In this document: positions 7,824 to 14,866 of the stretch, piece by piece | How positions within the stretch are numbered: position 1 is the first letter of the stretch | Layout: every line of letters begins with the position of its first letter | DNA from: RGIG3009 sp045595445 | Lineage (GTDB): Bacteria; Bacillota; Clostridia; Oscillospirales; Acutalibacteraceae | Assembly: GCA_045595445.1 (NCBI GenBank) | Contig: JAZOAK010000069.1 | Span: 62,001-126,000 of the forward strand | Reading direction: 5' to 3' | Length of the DNA: 64,000 nucleotides | Made by a program: the position numbers and the translations under genes | The notes under the pieces: model-generated | Seen by the model: only the letters and a program-made list of their open reading frames with translations | What the model was told of the DNA's origin: nothing | Database searches by the model: none

Positions 7824-8855
7824 TTATGATTCCTCAAAAAGTTGTGTCAATAACCGTCCAACTGACTGTGCCACATATTGCAGACGGGGAATCGTTTGCG
7901 CGTAATCCATACGTACCGGTCCGATCAAGCCGAGGGACCCGTTGGCTCGGTCGCCAAGTGTATACCGCGTCATAATAATACAAGAGCCGCTCAGCTCCGG
8001 ACGCTGGCTTTCACTACCGAGCACCACACGCAATCCATCCGGATGTGCGGTAAGCATCCCGTTAAGCCACTCGCGGCGTGAAAGCAACGAGAGCAACGAC
8101 CGCGCTTGATCGAGTGGATAATCCGGATGCTGTAACAAATTCAGTTGGCCGGATAAGCGAACGTCGGCTTGTGCCGATTCCCGCACCAGATCAACAAACG
8201 TCGTCAACAGCGGTGCATACGGCAAACCGTAACCGCCAAGCTGCACCAGTAAGCGCTGCGCCTGTGCAATACCGATCTCAGAAAGCGCCTTGCCCGCAAA
8301 TTCACGGTTTAAGTGCTCCGTGATCTGCACCAAAACGGCAGGTTCACACTCAACGTCCAAACGGCATACCCGACTGTGCAGATTTCCGTTATCGGTCATC
8401 AACAGAACAGCCGCCGTGCGCACACCAAGATGCAACAGTTCAATTTGCCGAACGGTGGAGCCCTTTTGATCCGGCGTTGCCGCAATCGCCGCTACACCGG
8501 TTTTGTTCGCCAAGAGCTCCGAGGCAACAGCAATCAGCTTTTCGGGATCAGCGGATGCCGTTTGCAGTACCTCGTCGATTTCTCGCTGACACGCCTCCGA
8601 AAGCGGTCGGCAGGCAAGCAAACGGTCAATGTAAAACCGAAAAGCCTTTGCGGTAGGGACACGACCGGCAGAGGTGTGCGGCTGTGCCAAGAAACCCGCC
8701 GCCGCAAGGTCCGCCATGTCGTTACGGATAGTGGCAGAAGATACCGCCTGATCTAACGCGCAAACAAGCGCCTTGGACCCAATCGGCTCACCCGTGCGAA
8801 TGTACGCATCCACGATCGCGGACACAATCTGTTGCTTCCGCGCTCCCAGTTCCAT
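7824..8855 (-). CDS. hrcA: Heat-inducible transcription repressor HrcA
   Basis: A 343-residue repressor of class I heat-shock genes. The N-terminal winged helix (RKQQIVSAIVDAYIRTGEPIG, then AVSSATIRNDMADL) binds CIRCE; the remainder is the GAF-like dimerisation region, ending GRLLTQLFEES. The ATG at 8855 is chosen because GGGAGGTG lies seven bases before it; a GTG three codons upstream overlaps that site. Being the first gene after the CIRCE, it represses itself together with grpE, dnaK and dnaJ. GroEL-assisted folding of HrcA is known for the family; groEL is not in the window. Confidence 0.97.
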   Translation of the reverse strand: MELGARKQQIVSAIVDAYIRTGEPIGSKALVCALDQAVSSATIRNDMADLAAAGFLAQPHTSAGRVPTAKAFRFYIDRLLACRPLSEACQREIDEVLQTASADPEKLIAVASELLANKTGVAAIAATPDQKGSTVRQIELLHLGVRTAAVLLMTDNGNLHSRVCRLDVECEPAVLVQITEHLNREFAGKALSEIGIAQAQRLLVQLGGYGLPYAPLLTTFVDLVRESAQADVRLSGQLNLLQHPDYPLDQARSLLSLLSRREWLNGMLTAHPDGLRVVLGSESQRPELSGSCIIMTRYTLGDRANGSLGLIGPVRMDYAQTIPRLQYVAQSVGRLLTQLFEES

Positions 8856-8879
8856 TTGCCACACCTCCCTCGTTAAAAA

Positions 8880-8906
8880 TTAGCACTCTTTTTGTTCGAG
8901 TGCTAA
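8880..8906. promoter_or_regulatory. CIRCE operator
   Basis: TTAGCACTC-N9-GAGTGCTAA is a perfect match to the CIRCE inverted repeat, located just downstream of the -10 box of the hrcA promoter and 24 bp before the hrcA start. HrcA binding here blocks transcription of hrcA-grpE-dnaK-dnaJ. Confidence 0.98.
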
Positions 8907-8916
8907 CTCTTTCTAT

Positions 8917-8945
8917 ACTTTACCATTCCCTGCCACTTCTGTCAA
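8917..8945 (-). promoter_or_regulatory. Sigma-A promoter of hrcA-grpE-dnaK-dnaJ
   Basis: On the minus strand TTGACA (8940-8945) and TAAAGT (8917-8922) are 17 bp apart; the CIRCE covers the expected transcription start region. Confidence 0.8.
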
Positions 8946-8980
8946 TATGTATTTTATGAACCTTTTGTTAAAAACTATCC

Positions 8981-9010
8981 TTGACACAGCGCATATACTC
9001 TGTATATAAT
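8981..9010 (+). promoter_or_regulatory. Sigma-A promoter of the 84-residue orphan gene
   Basis: Consensus TTGACA (8981-8986) and consensus TATAAT (9005-9010) are 18 bp apart. This is one of the best promoter matches in the window, back to back with the hrcA promoter. Confidence 0.85.
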
Positions 9011-9032
9011 AACGGCAAAGGAGGAATGTTCC

Positions 9033-9287
9033 ATGGCAGATCAAGTAATTCACAATTTTGATTTCGACAAATTGATCGCGTTCGCATCCACCGCGAAGGG
9101 CGAAGTATACCTGAAAACTCCAGACGGTGACGTGCTGAACATGAAAAGTCGTTTAACACAGCTGTTGGCGCTTTCCAACGCCATTGACTGGGGACACATC
9201 GGCGAAGCCACCGTCACCTGCACCGATCCGGAGGACGAGTCGCATCTGTTCCGTCTGAACCTGTACGGTACGGCAGAAGAAAAGTAA
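9033..9287 (+). CDS. Conserved-looking small protein of unknown function
   Basis: An 84-residue soluble protein with no membrane segment. It opens ADQVIHNFDFDKLIAFASTA, then KGEVYLKTPDGDVLNMKSRL, and ends with DPEDESHLFRLNLYG; this looks like a small alpha/beta fold with a charged C-terminus. It has a consensus promoter, an AAGGAGG ribosome binding site eight bases from its ATG and its own terminator, so it is a monocistronic and probably well-expressed gene. I do not recognise the family. Its divergent arrangement with hrcA does not by itself imply a stress role. Confidence 0.85.
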   Translation: MADQVIHNFDFDKLIAFASTAKGEVYLKTPDGDVLNMKSRLTQLLALSNAIDWGHIGEATVTCTDPEDESHLFRLNLYGTAEEK

Positions 9288-9301
9288 AATAAGGCCGAAA
9301 A

Positions 9302-9335
9302 AAAGGACTGTGAGTTTCACAGTCCTTTTTTGTTA
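9302..9335 (+). terminator. Intrinsic terminator of the 84-residue gene
   Basis: AAAGGACTGTGA and TCACAGTCCTTT are perfect 12-bp arms around GTT, followed by TTTTGTT. Convergent with the deacetylase gene ending at 9333, so it may serve both directions. Confidence 0.9.
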
Positions 9336-10148
9336 CTTCAAATACACTTCTTCACCGGGTTTCAAGACGACCACTTCGCGTCTGTCCATAAAATCGCCGT
9401 TGTTATATAACAGCCACAACGTCGTCGTGGTCGGGTTATAAATATACGTGCCGTCCGCCGACATAATGAGGTTGTCAAAAGCGGTCATGTAATCACAGAT
9501 CTCAATGTTGGTCGCACACCAGATCTCGTCGTTGTTCCCCATCTTTTGGAACACTTCTTCAAGTTTATCCCACAGGTTATCACGGTCTGTGAAGAGCGAA
9601 TGTCCCCAAATATAAAACAGATTTATCTGTGTGAAGATCGGCTTCATAGCCACAAACTGATTGGCGAGATCGAGCAATTTCGGGTTTCTGTCCTCACACG
9701 TCGGGTAAAACAAATACCAGTCGCGCGGCATATCAAACTTCGTTTCGCTCGATGCTTTTCGCGCATATTTGATACCGCAGCTTTTAAGAATCTCTTTCGT
9801 TTCCTCGTTATAGGATCCGTGCGCATAAGCCAAACCGCGTACCGTGCCGCCAAACACACTTTCCAGCTTTTCGCGATCCTTAAGCACGTCATACGCCGCT
9901 TGTGCCGGTGCAATTCTTCCCAAATATCCGTGTGTATACCCGTGCACCGCCACCTCATGACCTTTGTACCGCTCCACGGGATTCTCAATTTGATCAAACA
10001 AGATGTCACCGCTGTTCAAGTTGAACGTACCTTTAATACCGTACTTGTTCATCAATTCAATCATTTTCGCATCTTGCGGCCAACCATCATCATAGCTTGC
10101 TGTAAATGCCTTGCGTTTTCCGCCGGGAAAAATCGCATAAACCGACAC
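9333..10148 (-). CDS. Polysaccharide deacetylase (NodB-type), copy 2 of a tandem pair
   Basis: A 271-residue carbohydrate esterase 4-like protein. ASYDDGWPQD carries the Asp-Asp of NodB motif 1 and VAVHGYTHGYLG the His-x3-His metal pair of motif 2; GLAYAHGSYNEETKEIL fits motif 3. There is no signal peptide or membrane anchor, so it would act in the cytosol unless exported another way. It starts at GTG behind GGAGGG. The C-terminal stretch (DGTYIYNPTTTTLWLLYN) resembles a small beta domain. It is a close paralogue of the next gene upstream; substrate (N-acetylated sugar or oligosaccharide) is not evident. Confidence 0.85.
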   Translation of the reverse strand: MSVYAIFPGGKRKAFTASYDDGWPQDAKMIELMNKYGIKGTFNLNSGDILFDQIENPVERYKGHEVAVHGYTHGYLGRIAPAQAAYDVLKDREKLESVFGGTVRGLAYAHGSYNEETKEILKSCGIKYARKASSETKFDMPRDWYLFYPTCEDRNPKLLDLANQFVAMKPIFTQINLFYIWGHSLFTDRDNLWDKLEEVFQKMGNNDEIWCATNIEICDYMTAFDNLIMSADGTYIYNPTTTTLWLLYNNGDFMDRREVVVLKPGEEVYLK

Positions 10149-10167
10149 GATAGGTTCCCTCCTGTGA

Positions 10168-10983
10168 TTACTTTAAATACACTTCTTCGCCCGGCTTTAA
10201 CACGATCACGTCGTGCTTGCTCATAAAATCGCCGTTGTTTTCCATGAGCCACAACGTAGTGTTTGTCGGGTTGTAAATGTAGGTGCCGTCTGCCGACATA
10301 ATCAACTGATTAAATGCCGTCATATAATCACAGATCTCAATGTTGGTCGCACACCAGATCTCGTCGTTGTTTCCCATTTTTTGGAACACGTCTTCCAGTT
10401 TATCCCAATTGTTGGCGCGATCGGTGAAATGGGAGTGACCCCAAATATAAAACAAGTGGACCTGTGTAAACTGGGGTTTCAGGTTGTAAAACCGATCGGC
10501 AAGTTCCAGCAACTTCGGGCTTAAATCCTCGCAGGTCGGGTCAAAAAAGAACCAATCCTGCGGCATCATAAACTTCTGCGTGTTGTTGATGGTCCTCGCA
10601 TATTTGATGCCGCAGTTTTTTAAGATCTGCTTTGTTTCCTCGTTATACGACCCGTGTCCGTACGCAAAACCACGCACCGTACCACCAAATACGTTTTCCA
10701 ACGCTTCACGGTTTTTGAGGACATCGTACGTCGCTTGTGCCGGCGCGATACGTCCCAAATAGCCGTGCGTGTGCCCGTGGGCGGCAACCTCGTGGCCCTT
10801 GTAACGCTCCACGGGATTTTCAATTTGGTCAAACAGAACGTCACCGCTGACCAAGTTGAACGTACCCTTGATGCCGTATTTGTTCATCAGCGCGATCAAC
10901 TTTTCATCTTGCGGCCAACCATCATCATAACTCATAGTAAAAGCCTTGCGTTTTCCCTCGGGGAAAATAGCGTATACCGACAT
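10168..10983 (-). CDS. Polysaccharide deacetylase (NodB-type), copy 1 of a tandem pair
   Basis: The same length (271 residues) and very similar throughout to its downstream neighbour, from MSVYAIFP to LKPGEEVYLK. It keeps MSYDDGWPQD (motif 1) and VAAHGHTHGYLG (motif 2). Differences are concentrated in the middle (NNTQKFMMPQDWFFFDP here against SETKFDMPRDWYLFYP there), as expected of diverged duplicates. ATG start with AAGGAG upstream. The only clear promoter lies ahead of this copy, so the two form an operon with a 19-bp gap. Confidence 0.85.
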   Translation of the reverse strand: MSVYAIFPEGKRKAFTMSYDDGWPQDEKLIALMNKYGIKGTFNLVSGDVLFDQIENPVERYKGHEVAAHGHTHGYLGRIAPAQATYDVLKNREALENVFGGTVRGFAYGHGSYNEETKQILKNCGIKYARTINNTQKFMMPQDWFFFDPTCEDLSPKLLELADRFYNLKPQFTQVHLFYIWGHSHFTDRANNWDKLEDVFQKMGNNDEIWCATNIEICDYMTAFNQLIMSADGTYIYNPTNTTLWLMENNGDFMSKHDVIVLKPGEEVYLK

Positions 10984-11013
10984 ATTTGGTCACTCCTTAT
11001 ATACTCTTTTTTC

Positions 11014-11042
11014 ATTGTAACAAAGGCAAATTGGATTGTCAA
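11014..11042 (-). promoter_or_regulatory. Sigma-A promoter of the tandem deacetylases
   Basis: Minus-strand TTGACA (11037-11042) and TACAAT (11014-11019) with a 17-bp spacer, just upstream of the first deacetylase gene. Confidence 0.8.
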
Positions 11043-11056
11043 CGCTGTCCGTTCAC

Positions 11057-11569
11057 TTATTTCCTATTCAAAAGCGGCTTGACACCTTTTTCAAGCGCTT
11101 TGAACAAGAACGGCAATCCCACCAACTGAACGGGTGTCACGATTGCCGCTTGGATCAAACGTCCCGGCAGGAATACGAGGAACCCTTTATCGTATAAGAT
11201 ACTCAGCCACAAGGTGTTTAGGCATAACGTACACACCACCTGTGTACCTACCACCGCCAACACGATCCACCACAAACTTTTCTTGCGATAAAAACACAAG
11301 CCGTAGATCAAACCGATAAGTGCGGCCGTCAACGTAAATCCAAGAAAAATCGGTCCGTTTGGGAATAACATAGCGCCAATCAAATCGCTAAGCCCGTGTA
11401 CGACCGTTGCCGCGATCGGACCATACAGATAGGCAACGATCGCCACCGCGAACAACGACAGACCCAATCGCTCTGTGGTCGTGTTCAGCGATGCCAATCG
11501 AGCCAGCACTACGTCGACGGCAATCATCATACCGCAAACGACCAATCGTAAAATTTTGTTTTTTGACAT
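11057..11569 (-). CDS. folT: ECF transporter folate-binding S component FolT
   Basis: A 170-residue membrane protein with about five or six helices. It begins RLVVCGMMIAVDVVLARL, contains LYGPIAATVVHGLSDLIGAM, the loop typical of folate-family ECF S components, and ends in a basic tail. S components capture the vitamin and dock on a shared ECF module (EcfA, EcfA', EcfT), which is not in this window. The upstream THF riboswitch independently supports folate as substrate. The ribosome binding site AAGGAGGG sits seven bases before the ATG and is part of a sequestering hairpin. Confidence 0.93.
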   Translation of the reverse strand: MSKNKILRLVVCGMMIAVDVVLARLASLNTTTERLGLSLFAVAIVAYLYGPIAATVVHGLSDLIGAMLFPNGPIFLGFTLTAALIGLIYGLCFYRKKSLWWIVLAVVGTQVVCTLCLNTLWLSILYDKGFLVFLPGRLIQAAIVTPVQLVGLPFLFKALEKGVKPLLNRK

Positions 11570-11576
11570 AAAACGT

Positions 11577-11610
11577 CCCTCCTTATTTTCCTGTTGTTGA
11601 ATAAGGAGGG
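11577..11610 (-). promoter_or_regulatory. Ribosome-binding-site sequestering hairpin of folT (riboswitch expression platform)
   Basis: On the folT mRNA CCCTCCTTATT (11600-11610) is the exact complement of AATAAGGAGGG (11577-11587), which contains the folT Shine-Dalgarno. A competing pairing is visible: GTTGAACATAAGGA, whose first bases are the 3' side of aptamer stem P1, can pair with TCCTTATTCAAC. P1 formation and the competing helix share bases, so ligand binding should favour the sequestered form. Inferred translational OFF switch. Confidence 0.75.
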
Positions 11611-11630
11611 ATTATCTCATCCTTATGTTC

Positions 11631-11730
11631 AACAGCGGGATGCGACCGATAAACCGCAAGAATACTCTTTTCGTCTGCGCGGCAACTCCCCGTCCGCAGC
11701 AGCACTTAACGCCTATCGATCTACTCTGTT
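11631..11730 (-). ncRNA. Tetrahydrofolate (THF) riboswitch aptamer
   Basis: Read on the minus strand, the 100-nt element opens AACAGAGTAGATCGAT, then GGCGTTAAGTG, GGACGGGGAGTTG, AGACGAAAAG, CTTGCGGTTTATCG and closes GCATCCCGCTGTT. The blocks GAGTAGA, GTTAAGTG, GACGAA, TGCGGT and GCATCCCGCT are those of the THF riboswitch, and AACAG/CTGTT form P1. It sits between the asnB stop and folT, whose product imports folate, the expected target. Confidence 0.92.
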
Positions 11731-11735
11731 TATTG

Positions 11736-13589
11736 TTAATTGAGTACGAAGAATTGCTCGTACCACAGAATAAAGGTATAAATCGTCCAAATCTTCTTCA
11801 TGTTCAGCGCGCGCCCTTGCTTGTGATCTTCAAGCAACTGCAAAATCGCCTTGGTGTTGAAGAATTTGTCCGCGATCTCGCCCGAGAAAGCCGTTTTGAC
11901 CCGCTCGTAATACGTATCCTGTCTGAGCCAGTCGTTGAGCGGCACCGGAAACCCTAATTTTTTCTTGTGTGCCGTGCGCTCCGGCAACTGTCTGAGCGCC
12001 GCCGCACGAAGGGCTACCTTGGTCACGTTGCCGTCAATGCGATACTTGGTCGGCAACGTCACCGCCAGCTCCAGCATCTTTTTATCCAAAAACGGCACAC
12101 GCAGCTCCAACGAGTTCGCCATGCTCATACGGTCCGCTTTTTGCAAAATGTCATACAGCATCCACGTCTGCATATCCACGTATTGCAATTGCGTAGGCTC
12201 GTCAAGATGCGAAACCTTGTCAAAATGCGGTTTGGACCAGTCCACCGGATCACACGGTGTGCCGGGATTCTTCAAGAATTTTGCCCGCTCATCGCGCGTG
12301 AACACGTAGTTGGCACGCATGAACCGCTCGTACGGTAACATCGCGCCGCGGATGGCAAACCGCTTACCCTTGACACTTTCGGGTAACCGTCGGGCAATCC
12401 CCGCCACGCCCTTACGCAGCACGCGCGGGAGACGGCTGTACTTGTGAAAATGACCACCCTCCAAATACATCGGATACCCACCGAACAACTCGTCGGCACC
12501 CTCGCCCGATAACACGACTTTCACGTATTTTGCCGCGTTTTCCGCAAGGAAATACAGTGGCACCTCGGAGGGATTCGGCAACGGCTCATCCATAAAATAC
12601 TGGATCTTGCCCGCCATGTCAAAATATTGCTCCGCCGACACTTTGTTGGCGATATTCTCGACGCTGATCTCTTTCGAGAAAGCCTGTGCATACGGCAATT
12701 CGCTGTACTGTTCTTCCTCGTATCCGACCGAGAAGGTCTTGACCGCGGATGCCACCTTGGACACCTCGCGCACAACGTAACTGGAATCCACGCCGCTGGA
12801 TAAGAAGCAGCCGACCTCCACATCGCTGATCTGATGCACCGCCACCGATTCCACAAACTCGTCGGCAATACGTTGTTCCCACTCCTCTGCCGACAGGGTG
12901 TTGTTCGCTTTGAAATACTCCGCAACGTCGTAATATTTGTGGATGGACAACGTGCCGTCTTGCCACTCAAAATACTCGCCGTTGAGCAACTTATACACGT
13001 TCTTGAAGAACGTTTCCCGCATCGGCAGATACTCGTAGCACAGCCAATCGGGCAATTTACTCTCGTCAAGTTCTTTTACGAAATCGGGATGCGATAAAAA
13101 AGACTTGATCTCCGACCCGAAAAAGAAATCCGTGCCGCGCTGATAATAGTAAAACGGCTTAATACCGAAGATATCTCTGGCACCGAACAGTTTCTTTTCC
13201 ACACGATCCCACACCACAAACGCGAACATACCGCGCAAACGGTCAAGAAGTTTAGCGCCCCATTCCTCGTATCCGTGCAACAGCACCTCGGAATCGGTTT
13301 GCGTCTTGAATACGTGACCTGCGTCAATCAGTTCACGGCGGAGATCGCGGTAGTTGTAGATCTCACCGTTAAACACGAGCACCTTGGTACCGTCCTCGTT
13401 TTGAATGGGCTGACTGCCACCCTCCAAGTCGATGATGGATAACCGACGGAAGCCGAGTGCCATATCGTCATCAAGATAATAATCTGCCTGATCGGGACCG
13501 CGATGAACGATACGATCCGCCATCGCCTGAATGACCGCGCGGCGGTCGCCGCCGTAACCGTTGACAAAATATCCGGCAAAGCCGCACAT
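11736..13589 (-). CDS. asnB: Glutamine-hydrolysing asparagine synthetase (AsnB family)
   Basis: A 617-residue two-domain amidotransferase. MCGFAGYF puts the nucleophilic Cys at position 2 of the class II glutaminase domain (about 1-210), which is why the second of two nearby ATGs is taken as the start. The synthetase domain carries the pyrophosphate loop LSSGVDSSYV and SGEGADELFGGYP. It amidates a carboxylate after AMP activation: aspartate in central metabolism, or a wall-linked carboxyl in AsnH-type enzymes. It follows an ATP-grasp ligase by 18 bp, which hints at the second role (inference). The gene ends a few bases before the folT riboswitch. Confidence 0.93.
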   Translation of the reverse strand: MCGFAGYFVNGYGGDRRAVIQAMADRIVHRGPDQADYYLDDDMALGFRRLSIIDLEGGSQPIQNEDGTKVLVFNGEIYNYRDLRRELIDAGHVFKTQTDSEVLLHGYEEWGAKLLDRLRGMFAFVVWDRVEKKLFGARDIFGIKPFYYYQRGTDFFFGSEIKSFLSHPDFVKELDESKLPDWLCYEYLPMRETFFKNVYKLLNGEYFEWQDGTLSIHKYYDVAEYFKANNTLSAEEWEQRIADEFVESVAVHQISDVEVGCFLSSGVDSSYVVREVSKVASAVKTFSVGYEEEQYSELPYAQAFSKEISVENIANKVSAEQYFDMAGKIQYFMDEPLPNPSEVPLYFLAENAAKYVKVVLSGEGADELFGGYPMYLEGGHFHKYSRLPRVLRKGVAGIARRLPESVKGKRFAIRGAMLPYERFMRANYVFTRDERAKFLKNPGTPCDPVDWSKPHFDKVSHLDEPTQLQYVDMQTWMLYDILQKADRMSMANSLELRVPFLDKKMLELAVTLPTKYRIDGNVTKVALRAAALRQLPERTAHKKKLGFPVPLNDWLRQDTYYERVKTAFSGEIADKFFNTKAILQLLEDHKQGRALNMKKIWTIYTFILWYEQFFVLN

Positions 13590-13607
13590 GTACATTCGCC
13601 CCTTTCG

Positions 13608-14837
13608 TTAATCTCGTAATCCTTTGTTACCGAAATACCGCGTGTATTTCTTAAAATAACTTGCCTGGTTCTTCTGGAAATATAACCACCGCTTAAAGTT
13701 GCGGTCTTTTTTGTAATACAGTGATTTGCACAGTTTTCCGCGACGGATCAACTCCCGCGCCTTCTGCTTTAACTCCGGATCGCTGACGTATTCAAAGATC
13801 AGCGCTTTCGGAATGATGGTCCACAGCGTTTCACCCGTCGCAACGGTACACTCTGCGGGCTTGTCCAGCAGTACGTCGTCCACGAAATACTGTGCCAAAT
13901 TATAGCCCTCCGCCGTCACAAAGAAGCTGCTGCGTCCCTGTCGCGGATTCATTTCAAACAGTTTGTACTGTCCGTCACGACTGTCAAGCTTGAAGTCGAA
14001 ATTGGCAAAGCCCTTGTAACCGATATCCTCCAAGAAGTTTTTCATCTGCCGTGCAAGCTGACGATCCTCCGTCGGAATAATCGCAGCATAACTGCCGATT
14101 CCCTCCGGCGAATGTTCCTCCAACAAGGCTTGTCCGAGTGCGATCAAACGCACCTTGCCGTCTTTGCCGCAATAGCAGTTCATGACACGCATGTGGCTGT
14201 CATCACCGGGGATGTATTCCTGAATAATTAAATGATCCTGATAGGTGGACCCATAGATCGCCGCCAAGATGGCATCAAATTCGTCTCGATTTTCCGCCAC
14301 GAACACCTTTTTCTTGTGCGGAAAATGACAGTTCCAGTATGCCACACTGTTGGATGGTTTAATAACCACCGGAAACGCAAAGGGAAGTTCTACGTTTTGA
14401 TACGTATTCACCGTCACCGTGATGGTCTTCGGGAATGCAAAACCGTGCTGCTCACACAGTGCGTAGAAGGTTTCCTTCATGCTCAACTGTGTTAACAGTT
14501 GTTCGTCAATGCAGACGAATTTGTAATACTCGCGCAGGGTATCCTGATTGCGCGAAAGCAACTTGATATAGTTATCCCCACACGGCACGAGCAACAGTTC
14601 GACGTCTTTCGGATAACGCGCCGTAAAGTCGATAAGAGTCTTGCAGAACACCTCATCTTCTTCAATGCGCGGCTCCACAACCTCCACCGTCACAATGCGG
14701 CTGTTGGAAGTAGCGCCGAGGCGCCCTTTTCCGATCGCAACCGAGCAAACGCCGTATGCTTCGTGGAAAGAGCGCGCCATGCCGTATACGTTAACGTCGC
14801 TACCGAGTAAAACCGGGACAAAGTTATGCGGTACCAT
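13608..14837 (-). CDS. ATP-grasp carboxylate-amine ligase, possibly D-aspartate ligase-like
   Basis: A 409-residue enzyme. The N-terminus FVPVLLGSDVNVYGMARSFH followed by RIVTVEVV resembles the AslA/Asl(fm) D-aspartate ligase group, which adds D-Asp to the Lys of peptidoglycan precursors. The ATP-grasp core shows FPVVIKPSNSVAYW, LIIQEYIPGDDSHMRV and ANFDFKLDSRDGQYKLFEMNPR, with the metal-binding Glu and Asn. Good ribosome binding site (GAGGGTG). Coupled with the asparagine synthetase downstream it could make and amidate an amino acid side branch. The exact substrate is not determinable here; MurE in this genome is of the DAP type. Confidence 0.75.
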   Translation of the reverse strand: MVPHNFVPVLLGSDVNVYGMARSFHEAYGVCSVAIGKGRLGATSNSRIVTVEVVEPRIEEDEVFCKTLIDFTARYPKDVELLLVPCGDNYIKLLSRNQDTLREYYKFVCIDEQLLTQLSMKETFYALCEQHGFAFPKTITVTVNTYQNVELPFAFPVVIKPSNSVAYWNCHFPHKKKVFVAENRDEFDAILAAIYGSTYQDHLIIQEYIPGDDSHMRVMNCYCGKDGKVRLIALGQALLEEHSPEGIGSYAAIIPTEDRQLARQMKNFLEDIGYKGFANFDFKLDSRDGQYKLFEMNPRQGRSSFFVTAEGYNLAQYFVDDVLLDKPAECTVATGETLWTIIPKALIFEYVSDPELKQKARELIRRGKLCKSLYYKKDRNFKRWLYFQKNQASYFKKYTRYFGNKGLRD

Positions 14838-14866
14838 TCAAAACACCCTCTTTGCTGTTTGCAAAA

